Source of the DNA: Ovis canadensis
Taxonomy: Eukaryota; Chordata; Mammalia; Artiodactyla; Bovidae
Direction of reading: 5' to 3'
Length of the DNA stretch: 64,000 bases
Assembly: GCF_042477335.2 (NCBI RefSeq)
Contig: NC_091262.1
Coordinates: 15,024,001-15,088,000 of the forward strand
The notes beneath the pieces are model-generated. The model worked only from the letters and a program-made list of their open reading frames with translations. It searched no databases and was not told where the DNA came from. The position numbers and the translations under genes are program-made. Every line of letters starts with the position of its first letter. Position 1 is the stretch's first letter. This document shows positions 33,880 through 45,232 of this stretch, one piece after another.

Positions 33880-36684
33880 TCAGTTCAGTCGCTCAGACGT
33901 GTCCAACTCTTTGTGGCCCCATTAATTGCAGCACACCAGGCCTCCCTGTCCATCACCAACTCCCAGAGTTCGCTCAGACTCATGTACATCAAGTCGGTGA
34001 TGCCATCCAGCCATCTCATCCCCTGTCGTCCCCTTCTCCTCCTTTCCCCAGTCCCTCCCAGCATCAGAGAAAGTGTATACATTGTGTTGAGTCAGAGTCT
34101 TTTCCAATGAGTCAACTCTTTGCATGAGGTGGCCAAAGGACTGGAGTTTCAGCTTTAGCATCATTCCTTCCAAAGAAATCCCAGGGCTGATCTCCTTCAG
34201 AATGGATTGGTTGGATCTCCTTGTAGTCCAAGGGACTCTCAAGACTCTTCTCCAACACCACAGTTCAAAAGCATCAGCACTTCGGCGCTCATCCTTCTTC
34301 ACAGTCCAACTCTCAAATCCATACACGATGACGGGAAAAACCATAGCCTTGACTAGACGGACCTTAGTCAGCAAAGTAATGTCTCTGATTTTGAATATGC
34401 TATCTAGGTTGGTCATAAATTTTCTTCCAAGGAGTAAGCGTCTTTTAATATCACGGCTGCAATCACCATCCGCAGTGGCTTTGGAGCCCCCCAAAATAAA
34501 GTCTGACACTGTTTCCACTGTTTACCCATCTATTTCCTGTGAAATGATGGGACTGGATGCCATGATCTTCGCTTTCTGAATGTTGAGCTTTAAGCCAATG
34601 TTTTCGCTCTCCACTTTCACTTTCCTCAAGAGGCTTTTTAGTTCCTCTTCACTTTTTGTCATAAGGGTGGTGTCATCTGCATATCTGAGGTTATTGATAT
34701 TTCTCCCGGCAATATTGATTCCAGCTTATGTTTCTTCCAGTCCAGCATTTCTCATGATGTACACAGGGTGACAATATACAGCCTTGATGTACTCCTTTTC
34801 CTATTTGAAACCAGTCTGTTGTTCCATGTCCAGTTCCAGCTGTTGTGTCCTGACCTGCATACAGATTTCTCAAGAGCAGGTCAGGTGGTCTGGTATTCCC
34901 CTCTCTTTCAGAATTTTCCACAGTTTCTTGTGATCCACACAGTCAAAGGCTTTGGCATAGTCAATAAAGCAGAAAGAGATGTTTCTCTGGAACTCTCTGG
35001 CTTTTTCCATGATCCAGCGGATGCTGGCAATTTGATCTCTGGCTCCTCTGCCTTTTCTAAAACCAACTTGAACATCAGAAAGTTCATGTTTCACGTATTG
35101 CTGAAGCCTGGCTTGGAGAATTTTGAGCATTACTTTACTAGCATGTGAGATGAGTGCAATTGTGCAGTAGTTTGAGCATTCTTTGGCACTGACTTTCTTT
35201 GGGATTGGAATGAAAACTAACTTTTCCAGTCCTGTGGCCACTGCTGAGTTTTCCAAGTTTGCTGCCATATTGAGTGCAGCACTTTAACAGCATTGTCTTT
35301 CAGGATTTGAAATAACTCAACTGGAATGCCATCACCTCCACTAGCTTTGTTCATAGTGATGCTTTCTAAGGCCCACTTGACTTCACATTCCAGAATGTCT
35401 GGCTCTAGATAAGTGATCACACCATCGTGATTATCTGGGTTGTGAAGATCTTTTTTGTATGTTCTTCCGTGTATTCTTGCCACCTCTTCTTAATATCTTC
35501 TGCTTCTCTTAGGTCCATAACATTTCTGTCCTTTATTGAGACCATCTTTGCATGAAATGTTCCCTTGGTATCTCTAATTTTCTTGAAGAGATCTCTAGTC
35601 TTTCCCATTCTGTTCTTTTCCTCTATTTCTTTGCATTAATTGCTGAAGAAGGCTTTCTTATCTCTTCTTGCTATTCTCTGGAACTCTGCATTCAGCTGCT
35701 TATATCTTTCCTTTTCTCCTTTATTTTTCACCTCTCTTCTTTTCACAGCTATTTGTAAGGTCTCCTCAGACAGCCATTTGGATTTTTGCATTTATTTTCC
35801 ATGGGGATGGTCTTGATCCCTGTTTCCTCTACAATGTCATGAACTTCATTCCATAGTTCATCAGGCACTCTATCTGTCAGATCTAGGCCCTTAAATCTAG
35901 TTCTCACTTCCACTGTATAATCATAAGGGATTTGGTTTAGGTCATACCTGAATGGTCTAGCAGTTTTCCCTACTTTCTTCAATTTAAGTCTGAATTTGGT
36001 AATAAGGAGTTCATGATCTGAGCCACAGTCAGCTCCTGGTCTTGTTTTTGTTGACTGTATAGAGCTTCCCCATCTTTGGCTGCAAAGAATAGAATCAATC
36101 TGATTTCAGTGTTGACCATCTGGTGATGTGCACATGTAGAGTGTTCTCTTATGTTGTTGGAAAAAAGTGTTTGCTATGACCAGTGTGTTCTTTTGACAAA
36201 ACTCTATTAGTCTTTGCCCTGCTTCATTCCACATTCCAGGGCCAAATTTGCCTGTTACTCCGGGTGTTTCTTGACTCCCTACTTTTGCATTCCAATCCCC
36301 TATAATGAAAAGGACATCTTTTTTGGGTGTTAGTTCTAAAAGGTCTTGTAGGTCTTCATAGAACTGTTCAACTTCAGTTTCTTCAGCACTACTAGTTGGT
36401 GTAGAGGCTTGGATTACTGTGATATTGAATTGTTTGCCTCAGAAATGAACAGATCATTCTGTGGTTTTTGAGATTGCATCCACGTATCTCATTTCGGACT
36501 CTTTTGTTGACCATGATGGCTACTCCATTTATTCTGAGGGATTCCTGCCCACAGTAGTAGATATAATGATCATCTGAGTTAAATTCACCCATTCCAGTCC
36601 ATTTTAGGTCATTGATTCCTAGAATGTCGATGTTCACTCTTGCCATCTCTTGTTTGACCACTTTCAATTTGCCTTGATTCATAG
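33880..36684 (-). pseudogene. BovB endonuclease/reverse transcriptase ORF, broken
   Basis: Read on the minus strand from about 36682: MNQGKLKVVKQEMARVN opens the apurinic-like endonuclease, with ELKWTGMGEFN-type sequence near 36590. The linker (KTRDLFKKIRDTKGTFHA near 35550-35600) and RT domain follow, with [17 protein letters not shown] near 34920-34970 and YADD near 34676-34687. The C-terminal block ends near 33885. Stops and frameshifts occur near 36390, 35749, 35420, 34740, 34515 and 34090. The ancestral frame would be about 1000 codons. Confidence 0.9.
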
Positions 36685-37199
36685 ACCTGACATTCCAGGT
36701 TCCTATGCACTATTGCTCTTTACAGCATCGGACCTTGCTTCTATCACCAGTCACATCCACAACCGGGTATTGTTTTTGCTTTGGCTCCATCCCTTCATTC
36801 TTTCTGGAGGTATTTCTCCACTGATCTCCAGTAGCATGTTGGGCACCTACTGACCTGGGGAGTTCTTCTTTCAGTATCCTATCATTTTGCCTTTCATACT
36901 ATTCATGGGGTTTCAAGGCAAGAATACTGAAGTGGTTTGCCATTCCCTTGTCCAGTGGACCACATTCTGTCAGACCTCTCCACCATGACCTGCCCTTCTT
37001 GGGTTGCCCCACGGGCATGGCTCAGTTTCATTGAGTTAGACAACGCTGTGGTCCTAGTGTGATTAGATTGACCAGTTTTCTGTGAATATGGTTTCAGTGT
37101 GTCTGCCCTCTGATGCCCTCTTGCAACACCTGCCGTCTTACTTGGATTTCTCTTACCTTGGACGTGGGGTATCTTCGTAACTGCTCCAGCAAAGCGCAG

Positions 37200-37570
37200 C
37201 CACTGCTCCTTACCTTGGATGAAGTGTATCTCCTCACCACCGACCTTCCTGACCTTCAATGTGGGATAGCTCCTCTAGGTCCTCCTGTACCCACACAGCC
37301 ACTGCTCCTTGGATATGGGGTTGCTCCCCTCGGCCGCCGCCCCTGGCCTCAGGCGTGGAGTGGCTCCTCCTGGCCGCCGCCCCTGGCCTCTGATGCGGGG
37401 TGGCTCCTCTCAGCTGTTCCTGTGCTGTTGCAGCCTGGAACTCTCAGCTGCTGCCCCTGACTTCGGACGTGGGGTTACTCCTCTTGCTGCCACCCTTCGG
37501 GCATGGGGTCCTCCCGGGTTCTGCCTCTGACCTCGGACATAGGGTAGCTCCTCTCACCCACGCTTAGTGT
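37200..37570. repeat. GC-rich minisatellite-like BovB 5' region
   Basis: Imperfect repeats of about 40-60 bp built on GTGGGGTAGCTCCTC and GGCCGCCGCCCCTGGCCTC modules (clearest at 37310-37450). This is the GC-richest part of the window and the likely BovB 5'UTR. Confidence 0.8.
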
Positions 37571-38398
37571 GCCAGTCACAGCCGCCCAACAATAAATGCT
37601 TGAGAGGGTGTGGAGGAAAGGGAACTCTCTTACACTGTTGGTGGGACTGCAGACTAGTATAGTCACTATGGAGAACAGTGTGGAGATACCTTAAAAAACT
37701 GGAAATAGAATTGCCATACAACCCAGCAATCCCACTGCTGGGCATACATACACACTGAGGAAACCAGAATTGAAAGAGACATGCATACCCCAGTGTTCAT
37801 TGCAGCACTGTTTACAATAGCTAGGACATGTAAGCAACCTAGATGCCCATTGGCAAAGAAATGGATAAGAAAGCTGTGGTACATATACACAATGAGATAT
37901 TACTCAGCTATTAAAAAGAACACACTTGAATCAGTTCTAATGAGATGGATGAAATAGAGCCTATTATACAGAGTGAAGTAAGTCAGAAAGAAAAACACCA
38001 ATACAGTATATTAATGATATATAAGGAATTTAGAAAGATGGTAAAGATGACCCTATATGTGAGACAGCAAAAGAGACAGATGTAAAGAACAGACTTTTAG
38101 ACTCTGTGGGAGAAGGCAAGGGTGGGATGATTTGAGAGAATAACATTGAAACATGTATATTACCATATGTGAAATAGATTGCCAGTCCAAGTTTGATGCA
38201 TGAAACAGGGCACTGAAAGCCAATGCCCTGAGACAACCCAGAGGGATGGAGTGGGGAGGGAGGTGAGAGGGGTTTTGGGATGAGGGACACTTGTACAGCC
38301 ATGGCTGATTCATGTCAATGTGTGGCAAAACCACCACAATGTTGTAAAGTAATTAGCCTCCAATTAAAACAAATTAACTAATTAGAAAACATTTTAGA

Positions 38399-38477
38399 GA
38401 CAACTGGTAAATGCTAATATGTAGAAGATTTAGATGATATTAGAGAATTAAAGTTAAGTGTAATTATGCTGTTGAAG
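38399..38477. other. Short flank between L1-A and BovB
   Basis: About 80 bp of AT-rich flanking DNA after the L1-A right TSD. Nothing else was seen. Confidence 0.5.
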
Positions 38478-39116
38478 GAATACCAGACCACCTTACTTGC
38501 CTCCTGATAAATCTGTATGCAGGTCAAGAAGACCTGGAACAACAGTTTGATTCCAAACTGGGAAAGGAGTACTTCAAGGCTGTATATTGTCACCCTGCTT
38601 ATTTAACTTATGTGCAGAGTACATCATGTGAAGTATCAGGCTGAATGAAGCACAAGCTGGAATCAAGATTGACAGGAGAAATATCTATAATCTCAGATAT
38701 GCAAATGACACTACCCTTATGCCAGAAAGTGAAGAGAAACTCTTAATGAAAGTGAAAGAGGAGAGTGAAAAAGCTGACTTAAAACTTAACAGTAAAAAAA
38801 CTAAGATCATGGCATCCAGTCCCATCATTTCATGGCAAATAGATGGGGAAACATTGAAAACAGTAGAGATCATTTTTTGTGTGGTAGGGTGGTGGGGATC
38901 TCCTAAATCACTGCAGATGGTGACTGCAGCTATGAAATTGAAAGATGCTTGCTCCTTGGAAGAAAAGTTATAACCAACCTATACAACATATTGAAAAGCA
39001 GAGACATTACTTTGTTAACAAAGGTCTGTCTAGTCAAAGCTGTGGTTTTTCCAGTAGTCATGTATGGATGTAAGAGTTGGACTGTAAAGAAGGCTGAGCA
39101 CTGAAGAATTGATGCT

Positions 39117-39895
39117 TTTTTTTTCTTTTAATTTTAAAATCTTTAATTCTTACATGCGTTCCAAAACATGACCCCCCCCCCACCTCCCTCCCCACAACAT
39201 CTCTCTGGGTCATCCCCATGCACCAGCCCCAAGCATGCTGCACCCTACGTCAGACATGGACTGGCGATTCAATTCTTACATGATAGTATACATGTTAGAA
39301 TTCCCATTCTCCCAAATCATCCCACCCTCTCCCTCTCCCTCTGAGTCCAAAAGTCCGTTATACACAGCTGTGTCTTTTTTCCTGTCTTGCATACAGGGTC
39401 GTCATTGCCATCTTCCTAAATTCCATATATATGTGTTAGTATACTGTATTGGTGTTTTTCTTTCTGGCTTACTTCACTCTGTATAATCGGCTCCAGTTTC
39501 ATCCATCTCATCAGAACTGATTCAAATGAATTCTTTTTAATGGCTGAGTAATACTCCATTGTGTATATGTACCACAGCTTTCTTATCCATTCATCTGCTG
39601 ATGGACATCTAGGTTGTTTCCATGTCCTGGCTATTATAAACAGTGCTGCGATGAACATTGGGGTACATGTGTCTCTTTCAATTCTGGTTTCCTCGGTGTG
39701 TATGCCCAGCTGTGGGATTGCTGGGTCATAAGGTAGTTCTATTTGCAATTTTTTAAGGAATCTCCACACTGTTCTCCATAGTGGCTGTACTAGTTTGCAT
39801 TCCCACCAACAGTGTAGGAGGGTTCCCTTTTCTCCACACCCTCTCCAGCATTTATTGCTTGCAGATTTTTGGATCACAGCCATTCTGACTGGTGT
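39117..39895 (-). mobile_element. Young 5'-truncated L1 in BovB
   Basis: About 780 bp of antisense L1: T-rich tail (39117-39150), 3'UTR and the last 155 codons of ORF2 as one uninterrupted minus-strand frame (39416-39883, including [16 protein letters not shown]). It differs from the L1 3' end at 5280-6060 by roughly 2 percent. No target-site duplication is visible: BovB stops at GATGCTTTT and resumes at GAACTGTGG, with GAA shared at the L1 edge. Confidence 0.93.
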
Positions 39896-40045
39896 GAACT
39901 GTGGTGTTGGAGAAGACTCTTGAGAGTTCCTTGGACTGCAAGGAGATTCAACAAGTCCATTCTAAAAGAAATCAGTCCTGAATATTCATTGGAAGGACTG
40001 ATGTTGAAGCTGAAGCTCCAATTCTTTGCCCACCTGATGTGAAAA

Positions 40046-40305
40046 ACTTGCTGCTGCTGCTAAGCCGCTTCAGTCGTGTCCGACTCTGTGCGACCCCAGA
40101 GACAGCAGCCCACCAGGCTCCCCCATCCCTGGGATTCTCCAGGCAAGAATACTGGAACAGATTGCCATTTCCTTCTCCAGTACATGAAAGTGAAAAGTGA
40201 AAGTGAAGTCGCTCAGTCGTATCCGACTCTTAGAGACCCCATGGACTGCAGCCCACCAGGCTCCTCCATCCATTGGATTTTCCAGTCAAGAGTACTGGAG
40301 TAGGG
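40046..40305 (-). mobile_element. Bov-A2 SINE in BovB
   Basis: An antisense dimer of Bov-A units. The left unit starts with a (CTG)n tail and the second begins after GTGAAAAGTGAAAGTGAAGT at about 40188-40208. It interrupts the BovB C-terminal coding region. The TSD is unclear (TGTGAAAAAC versus TGCAAAGAC). Confidence 0.9.
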
Positions 40306-40512
40306 TGCAAAGACACTGATGCTGGGAAAGATTGAAGGCAGGAGGAGAACGGGACGACAGAGGATGAGATGGTTGGATGGCATCACCAACTCGATGGACA
40401 TGAGTTTGAGCAAGCTCTGGAAGTTGGTGATAGTCAAGGAAGCCTGGCTTGCTGCAGTCCATGGGGTTGCAGAGTTGAACACGACTGAGTGACTGAACTG
40501 AACTGAACTGAT

Positions 40513-41520
40513 GCTGTTGTAGTCATAGAGAATTATTTTTTCCCCAAGAAATGCATGCTGAAGAGGTAAAGTAGTGTAATGTTCTTTCTAATAGGTCCAA
40601 AAAAAGTGCAGCTAGGTTAGGTAGAGAAGTTCACATGACAAAGTGTGGAATATTGAATATTGTTGGTGGATAAGTGCATGTCCTCTGTAGTAGTCTTTCA
40701 TTTCTTCTTTATCTTTAAGATTTCATAATAAAAATTTGGGAGGAAAATTGATTACCAGTTTACCATCATATAGCCAACTTAATATTGCTAGGTAGTCAAG
40801 CCCAGGTTTGTTTTTGGCCTCCTGAGGAATCTGTTTGTTGATATAAAAAGGAACTTCATGAACAGAAATCCAATTTGAGCGAGAGTAATGAAGCTCACAA
40901 GCAAGTTCCCATGTTAAATTTTGAAGCTCAGAAAAACAACAACAAAAAGAGAGTTTAGAGTATGTAAAGGTAGGGCTACTCTCACTCCAAGTCTGAGTGG
41001 GAAGAGATGCTAACCCAGAGCCCTGCCATTAAAATCTACAGTGGACTGAGCCTACACCATGGTCAGAACAGAGGGGACACCTTTCTGTGCGCAGTGCCTG
41101 AGAGGAAGGGTGCAGAGCAGAGTGTAGGCTAGATCTCTGCAGTTTCACCAGGACTGATTTAACACAGTTCTATTACACTGTTGGGATCCTTTTGCACACA
41201 CTAAGTTGGCGTTTTCCTTTAATTTACCACAAATTTCTAACCTGAAAAAAATGTAACTGGAGAAATGCCAATTAGGATGGATGAAAAAAAAAATATTTTC
41301 AACGTGCAGTCTTGATTCTTGAAGAAACATAACGTATCTTTAAGAAACATGACGTGCCTTCTTTCTGCCCTGCCCTCCCTCCACCCCTGCCTGCCTGGCC
41401 TGACCACCCTGCTCAATATGCCATGCTGTTCCAGCTTTCCCAAGTTTTCTAAGCTGGTCTGCAAGCACATATCCTGTCCAACCGTCCAACTACCTTTTCT
41501 GCTCCATGTCCATCAGGCCT
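40513..41520. other. Unassigned intergenic DNA
   Basis: About 1 kb with no recognised repeat or gene. AT-rich sequence with a GATATAAAAAGG motif at about 40838 gives way to balanced composition near 41000. The only frames are of chance length. Confidence 0.45.
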
Positions 41521-41830
41521 ACCACTTCCAGGGCAATTTTTCTAATATGTAACACCAACCATGTGTTCTCTCCTTCTTAAAATACTCTTAGAGTTCGCAT
41601 CACTCCTTCAGAATGAAGCCTAGCTCCTCACTATGCCACACCAGACTCTTGCCTCTCTGTTCAGTTGAGTTCAGTTCAGTCGCTCAGTTGTGTCCGACTC
41701 TCTGCGACCCCATGGACTGAAGCACACCAGGCCTACTCTTGCCTCTGCCTCCCCTGAATTTCTAATTTCACCTCTTCCCTTGGTTTTCCCACCTCAGCTC
41801 TACCAGATTAGCCTGTCTCCCTGCTGAAGG
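41521..41830 (+). mobile_element. L2 LINE remnant (probable)
   Basis: Ancient sequence whose 'cttaaaatactcttagagttcgcatcactccttcagaatgaa' run follows the order of the L2 3' region (counterpart of 'cttaaaaccctccagtggcttcccat...cagaataaa'). It is strongly diverged. It is interrupted by a 78-bp BovB end at 41657-41734. Confidence 0.5.
41657..41734 (-). mobile_element. 78-bp BovB 3' end insertion
   Basis: Only the last 78 bp of BovB in antisense (GTTCAGTTGAGTTCAGTTC tail, then GTGTCCGACTCTCTGCGACC). It is flanked by the perfect 12-bp direct repeat ACTCTTGCCTCT (41645-41656 and 41735-41746). It is an extreme 5' truncation and contains no coding sequence. Confidence 0.93.
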
Positions 41831-42621
41831 GTGTTTCCTTGTGTTTTTCCTTCTCTTCTTCCTCATAATAAGTATTTACCTAGCACTGACTGTCTCATCC
41901 TGTAGGGACTAAGGAGGGAGTGGACAAGGTAAATGGGGACCTGACCATCTGCAGGTGATCAGGTAAGAATGGAGAAAGTGTTCGAGTGTTTCCTTTGCTG
42001 GAAGCTCCTTGTCTCCCTCGTCTACCTGAGGAATGCTCATCTTCCTCTGTAGCATTTCCTTTGACATTCCTCCCCTCCACATACCCTTCCACACACTCCA
42101 GAACCTTCAGCTGTCTCCAACCCTTCCTCCCATGTTTGGGACAGTTTGCATCTTTCCACCACAAATATAACCCCGTCAGGACCAGGATTTCTGTCTCATT
42201 AATCAAGGAAGGGAGTCTGTTTCGCAGGGACCTAGTGACCTGTGCCAATGGGACATTCTGGTAAATCCTTTAGAGAGGACTTACTTTCCACAACAGTGAG
42301 ACTTGGATGCAGACATGGGAGTGTGAATGTAGGAACAGGACCCAGTGGGCTCTGTGCTGGAGACCGACTGGACCAACACATTAGTTCACTAAATTATGTG
42401 GCTGATTGCTGGGAAAATTAAGGGAGAGTTTTGGACTTCCTCCCTGGTGCCCATCAAGTACATTCATCTCTCAGTACCCACAGAACCCTCTCCCCCCACC
42501 CTCACTCATAAAGATGCTAAAATCCATGGATGCTCAAACTCCTTTTATAAAATGATATGATATTTGCCTGTAATCTGTGCACATCCTACCATATATTATA
42601 AACTGTCTCCAGATTACTTAT
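41831..42621. other. Unassigned intergenic DNA
   Basis: About 790 bp without a recognised repeat. Minus-strand frames of 117 and 61 codons and a plus-strand frame of 92 codons overlap at 41895-42264. None has a domain and they are treated as chance. Confidence 0.45.
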
Positions 42622-44246
42622 CTAGGATGGGCACAATAAAGGACAGGAACAGTAAGGACCTAACAGAAGTGAGAAAGATTAAGAAAAGGGTAACAATACA
42701 CAGAAGAACTATACAAAAAAGTCTTAATAACCCATATAACCACAGTGGTGTAGTTACTAACCTAAAGCCAGATATCCCAGAGTGGGAAGTCAAATGGGCC
42801 TTAAGGAAGCATTACTATCAACAAAACTAGCGGAGGTGATAGAATTCTAGTTGAGCTATTTCAGATACTAAAAGATGATGCTGTATTCAATATGCCAGCA
42901 AATTTGGAAAACTCAGCAGTGGCCACAGGACTGGAAAAAGCCAAAAAGGTCAGTTTTCATTCCTATCCCCAAAAAGGGCAATGCAAAAGAATGTTCAGAC
43001 AACCATACAATGGCACTCATTTCACATGCTAGCAGGGCTATGCTCAAAATCTTTTGAGCTAGTCTTCAACAGTACATGAACTGAGAAATCCCAGATGTAC
43101 AAGTTGGGTTTATAAAAAGCAGAGGAACCAGAGATCAAATTGCCAACATTCATTGGATCATAAAGTAAGAGAACTCAAGAAAAAAAAAATCTACTTCTGC
43201 TTCATTGACTATGCTAAAGCCTTTAACTGTGTGGATCACAACAAACTGTGGAAAATTCTTAAGAGATGGGAATATCAGACCACCTAATCTGTTTCCTCAG
43301 AAACCTGCATGCAGGTCAAGAAGTAACAGAACTGGACATGGAACAATGGACTGGGTCAAAATTGGGAAAAGGGTATGTCAATGTAGTATATTGTCACCAT
43401 GCTTATTTAACTTATATGCAGAGTGCATCAAATGAAATGCTGGCCAGATGAAGCTCAAGCTGGTATCAAGATTGCTGGGAGAAATATCAACAATCTCAGA
43501 TATGCAGATGATACCACTTTAATGGCAGAAAGTGAAGAGGAACTAAAAACTTTGTGAGAGTAAGAGAGGAGAGTGATAGAGCTGGCTTAAAACACCACAT
43601 TCAAAAAACTAAGATCATGGCTTTTTGTCCCATCACTTCACAGAAAACAGAAGGAAAAAATGTGGAAACAGCACCAGATTTTATTTTCTTGGTTTCCAAA
43701 ATCACTGCAGACTCTGACTGCAGTCATGAAATTAAAAGATGCTTGCTCCTTGGAAGGAAAGCTATGGCAAACCTAGACAGCATATTAAAAAGCAGAGACA
43801 TCACTTTGCTGAGAAAGGTTAGTATAGTCAAAGCTGTTGGTTTGTTCGTTTTCAGTAGTTAGGTATGGATGTGAAAGTTGGACCATAAAGAAGGCTGAAT
43901 GGGGAATAACTGATGCTTTTGAATTGTGGTGCAGAGAAGATTCTTAAGAATCCCTTGGACTGCAAGGAGATCAAACCAGTCAATTCTAAAGGAAATCAGT
44001 CCTGAATAATCCTTTGGCCACCTGATGCAGAGGCAACTCATTCGAAAAGACCCTAATGCTGGGAAAGATTAAATGCAAAAGGAGAAGGAGATAGCAGAGG
44101 ATGAGATGGTTAGATAGCATCATGGACTCAATGGACCTGAATCTGAGCAAACTCTGGGAGACCGTGAAGGACAGGGAAACTTGGCTTTCTGCAGTCCATG
44201 GGATATCAGAGTTGGAGATGACTTTATGACTGAACAGCAACAACAT
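42622..44246 (+). mobile_element. BovB LINE, old and decayed
   Basis: Sense BovB from the linker region (GGCACAATAAAGGACAGGAA) through the RT domain to a GACTGAACAGCAACAAC tail. The YADD region is legible near 43499-43512. Numerous indels are present, including a deletion of about 30 bp in the C-terminal part near 44009. It is among the most decayed BovBs in the window. Confidence 0.92.
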
Positions 44247-44283
44247 AACTACTTATAACATCTGATATAATGTAAATACTATG

Positions 44284-44491
44284 TGAAGTGAAGTGAAATG
44301 AAATCTCTCAGTCCTGTCCTACTCTTTGCGACGGTAGACTACAAGGCTCCTCCCTCCATGGGATTCTCCAGGCGAGAGTACGGGAGTGGGTTGCCATTTC
44401 CTTCTCCAGGGGATCTTCCTGACCCAGGGATCGAACCTGGGTCTCCCTCATTCCAGGCAGATGCTTTAACCTCTGAGCCACCAGGGAAGCC
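44284..44491 (-). mobile_element. Bov-tA SINE
   Basis: An antisense SINE with a (GTGAA)n tail, body and tRNA-like head ending CCACCAGGGAAGCC. The flanks ATATAATGTAAATACT (44265-44280) and ATATAATGCAAATAACT (44503-44519) are a diverged TSD with a few extra bases next to the head. Confidence 0.9.
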
Positions 44492-44519
44492 AAAAGTTGT
44501 GAATATAATGCAAATAACT

Positions 44520-44779
44520 GCTACGTGTGTCCAGTTTTGCTCTTTGGAACTTTCTGGAGTTAGTTCTTTTTTATTTTCCAGAATATTTTTTTATCCAAAG
44601 TTGATTGAATCTGCAGAGAGGAACACACAGACTCCAAGGGCAGACTGTACTTCTATCCCCTTGCCCTGCCCTATTATTTCTCAAGCACTGACCACCTACA
44701 ACACAGCACATCATTGATCGTCTGTCTTCTCTTTGCAAAAAATAGATCTTCACAGGTAAGAATTTTTATTTATTTTTTC
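44520..44779. other. Short unassigned segment
   Basis: About 260 bp with no recognised repeat or coding frame of note. Confidence 0.45.
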
Positions 44780-44867
44780 TTGTTACTGTTAACTGGGGTA
44801 TCCTGAATGCCCACAGTTGTGCCTAGCATCTAGTAGGTGCTTAATAAATATTTCATGAGGAAATGAA
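44780..44867 (+). mobile_element. L2/MIR-type 3' end (probable)
   Basis: A 'gcctagcatctagtaggtgcttaataaatattt' string near 44820-44852 is the characteristic L2 3' end shape (CORE region plus AATAAATATTT). It is short and diverged, and it could instead be MIR, which shares this end. Confidence 0.55.
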
Positions 44868-45232
44868 TGTCTGTGTCTTAATCCCTTTGGGCTTTATAAC
44901 AAAATGCCACAGAGTAGATGACTTATAAACAACAAAGTTTATTTCTCATGGTTCTGGAGGCTGGGAGTCCAAGATTAAGGTGTGGGTGGGATCTCGGTCT
45001 GCTGAGAGCCTGCATCCTGGTTCATAATCTACACTTTCTTGCTGTGTCCTCACATGGAGGGGCTGAGACATCTCTCTGGAGCCTCTTTTATAAAAATCCA
45101 ATCCCATCCCTGAAGGCTCCATCCTTATAGTTTAATCACCTCCCAAATATCCCACCTCCTAATGCTATCATCCTTGAGCATTTGGATTTAGCATATGAAC
45201 TTTAAGGAGAGATAAAATTCAGATCATAGCAG
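44868..45232 (-). mobile_element. MLT1-type MaLR LTR, antisense (solo)
   Basis: An ancient ERVL-MaLR long terminal repeat in reverse orientation. AACAAAATGCCACAGAGTAG, the AAGTTTATTTCTCATGGTTC block (R/U5 polyadenylation region read backwards), TTCTGGAGGCTGGGAGTCCA, TGTGTCCTCACATGGAGG and the left edge near AGCATATGAACTTTAAGG all occur in expected reverse order. There is no internal retroviral coding sequence. The subfamily assignment is approximate. Confidence 0.75.

Larger units (their letters stand above)
33866..37587 (-). mobile_element. Near-full-length BovB nested in L1-A
   Basis: About 3.72 kb of antisense BovB: 3' tail (CAGTTCAATTCAGTTCAG at 33866), C-terminal region, RT domain, endonuclease and a GC-rich 5'UTR-like start near 37587. 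L1-A sequence stops at CAAAAAGTCT and resumes at AACAATAAATGC. It is the most complete BovB in the window. Confidence 0.94.
30138..38022 (+). pseudogene. L1-A ORF2 (endonuclease/RT), broken and interrupted
   Basis: It starts at ATG 30138 (MAMGLYLSIITLNVNGL) just after ORF1, with a frameshift near 30205. The endonuclease region holds DPYICCLQETH at about 30236-30268 and the SDHN box near 30800-30811. The RT region holds [12 protein letters not shown] (about 31645-31680) and FADD at 32331-32342. The C-terminal region resumes after the BovB at 37588 and ends near 38022. It is interrupted by a SINE, by a 259-bp block of another L1 and by a BovB, and has several stops. Confidence 0.92.
24422..38385 (+). 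mobile_element. Full-length L1 (L1-A) expanded by nested insertions
   Basis: A complete L1 in sense orientation: long 5'UTR (24422-29150), ORF1 (29151-30070), ORF2 (30138-38022) and 3'UTR to an A-rich tail near 38360-38385. After removing the eIF4E retrocopy (26082-28144), a SINE (30983-31110), a foreign L1 block (32628-32898) and a BovB (33866-37587), it is close to 7.8 kb, a usual length for artiodactyl L1. Candidate TSDs are AAAATATTTCAGA (24412-24424) and AAAACATTTTAGA (38386-38398), 11 of 13 identical. All frames are broken. Confidence 0.92.
38478..40512 (+). mobile_element. BovB LINE split by L1 and Bov-A2
   Basis: Sense BovB starting in the RT domain (GAATACCAGACCACCTTAC) and ending with the CTGAACTGAACTGAACTGA tail at about 40494-40512. 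It is interrupted by a young L1 3' end (39117-39895) and a Bov-A2 SINE (about 40046-40305). The RT active-site region near 38697-38708 reads YAND rather than YADD. The frame is broken in several places. Confidence 0.93.

Noticed and set aside
24422..38385. Intact, retrotransposition-competent L1 or BovB
   Set aside because: Every ORF1, ORF2 and BovB frame examined has stops, frameshifts or insertions.
41895..42248. A 117-codon minus-strand frame as a gene
   Set aside because: No family is recognised, and overlapping frames exist on both strands of this GC-balanced stretch.
44868..45232. A complete endogenous retrovirus
   Set aside because: Only a single antisense MaLR-type LTR is present. 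No gag, pol or env sequence or second LTR flanks it.
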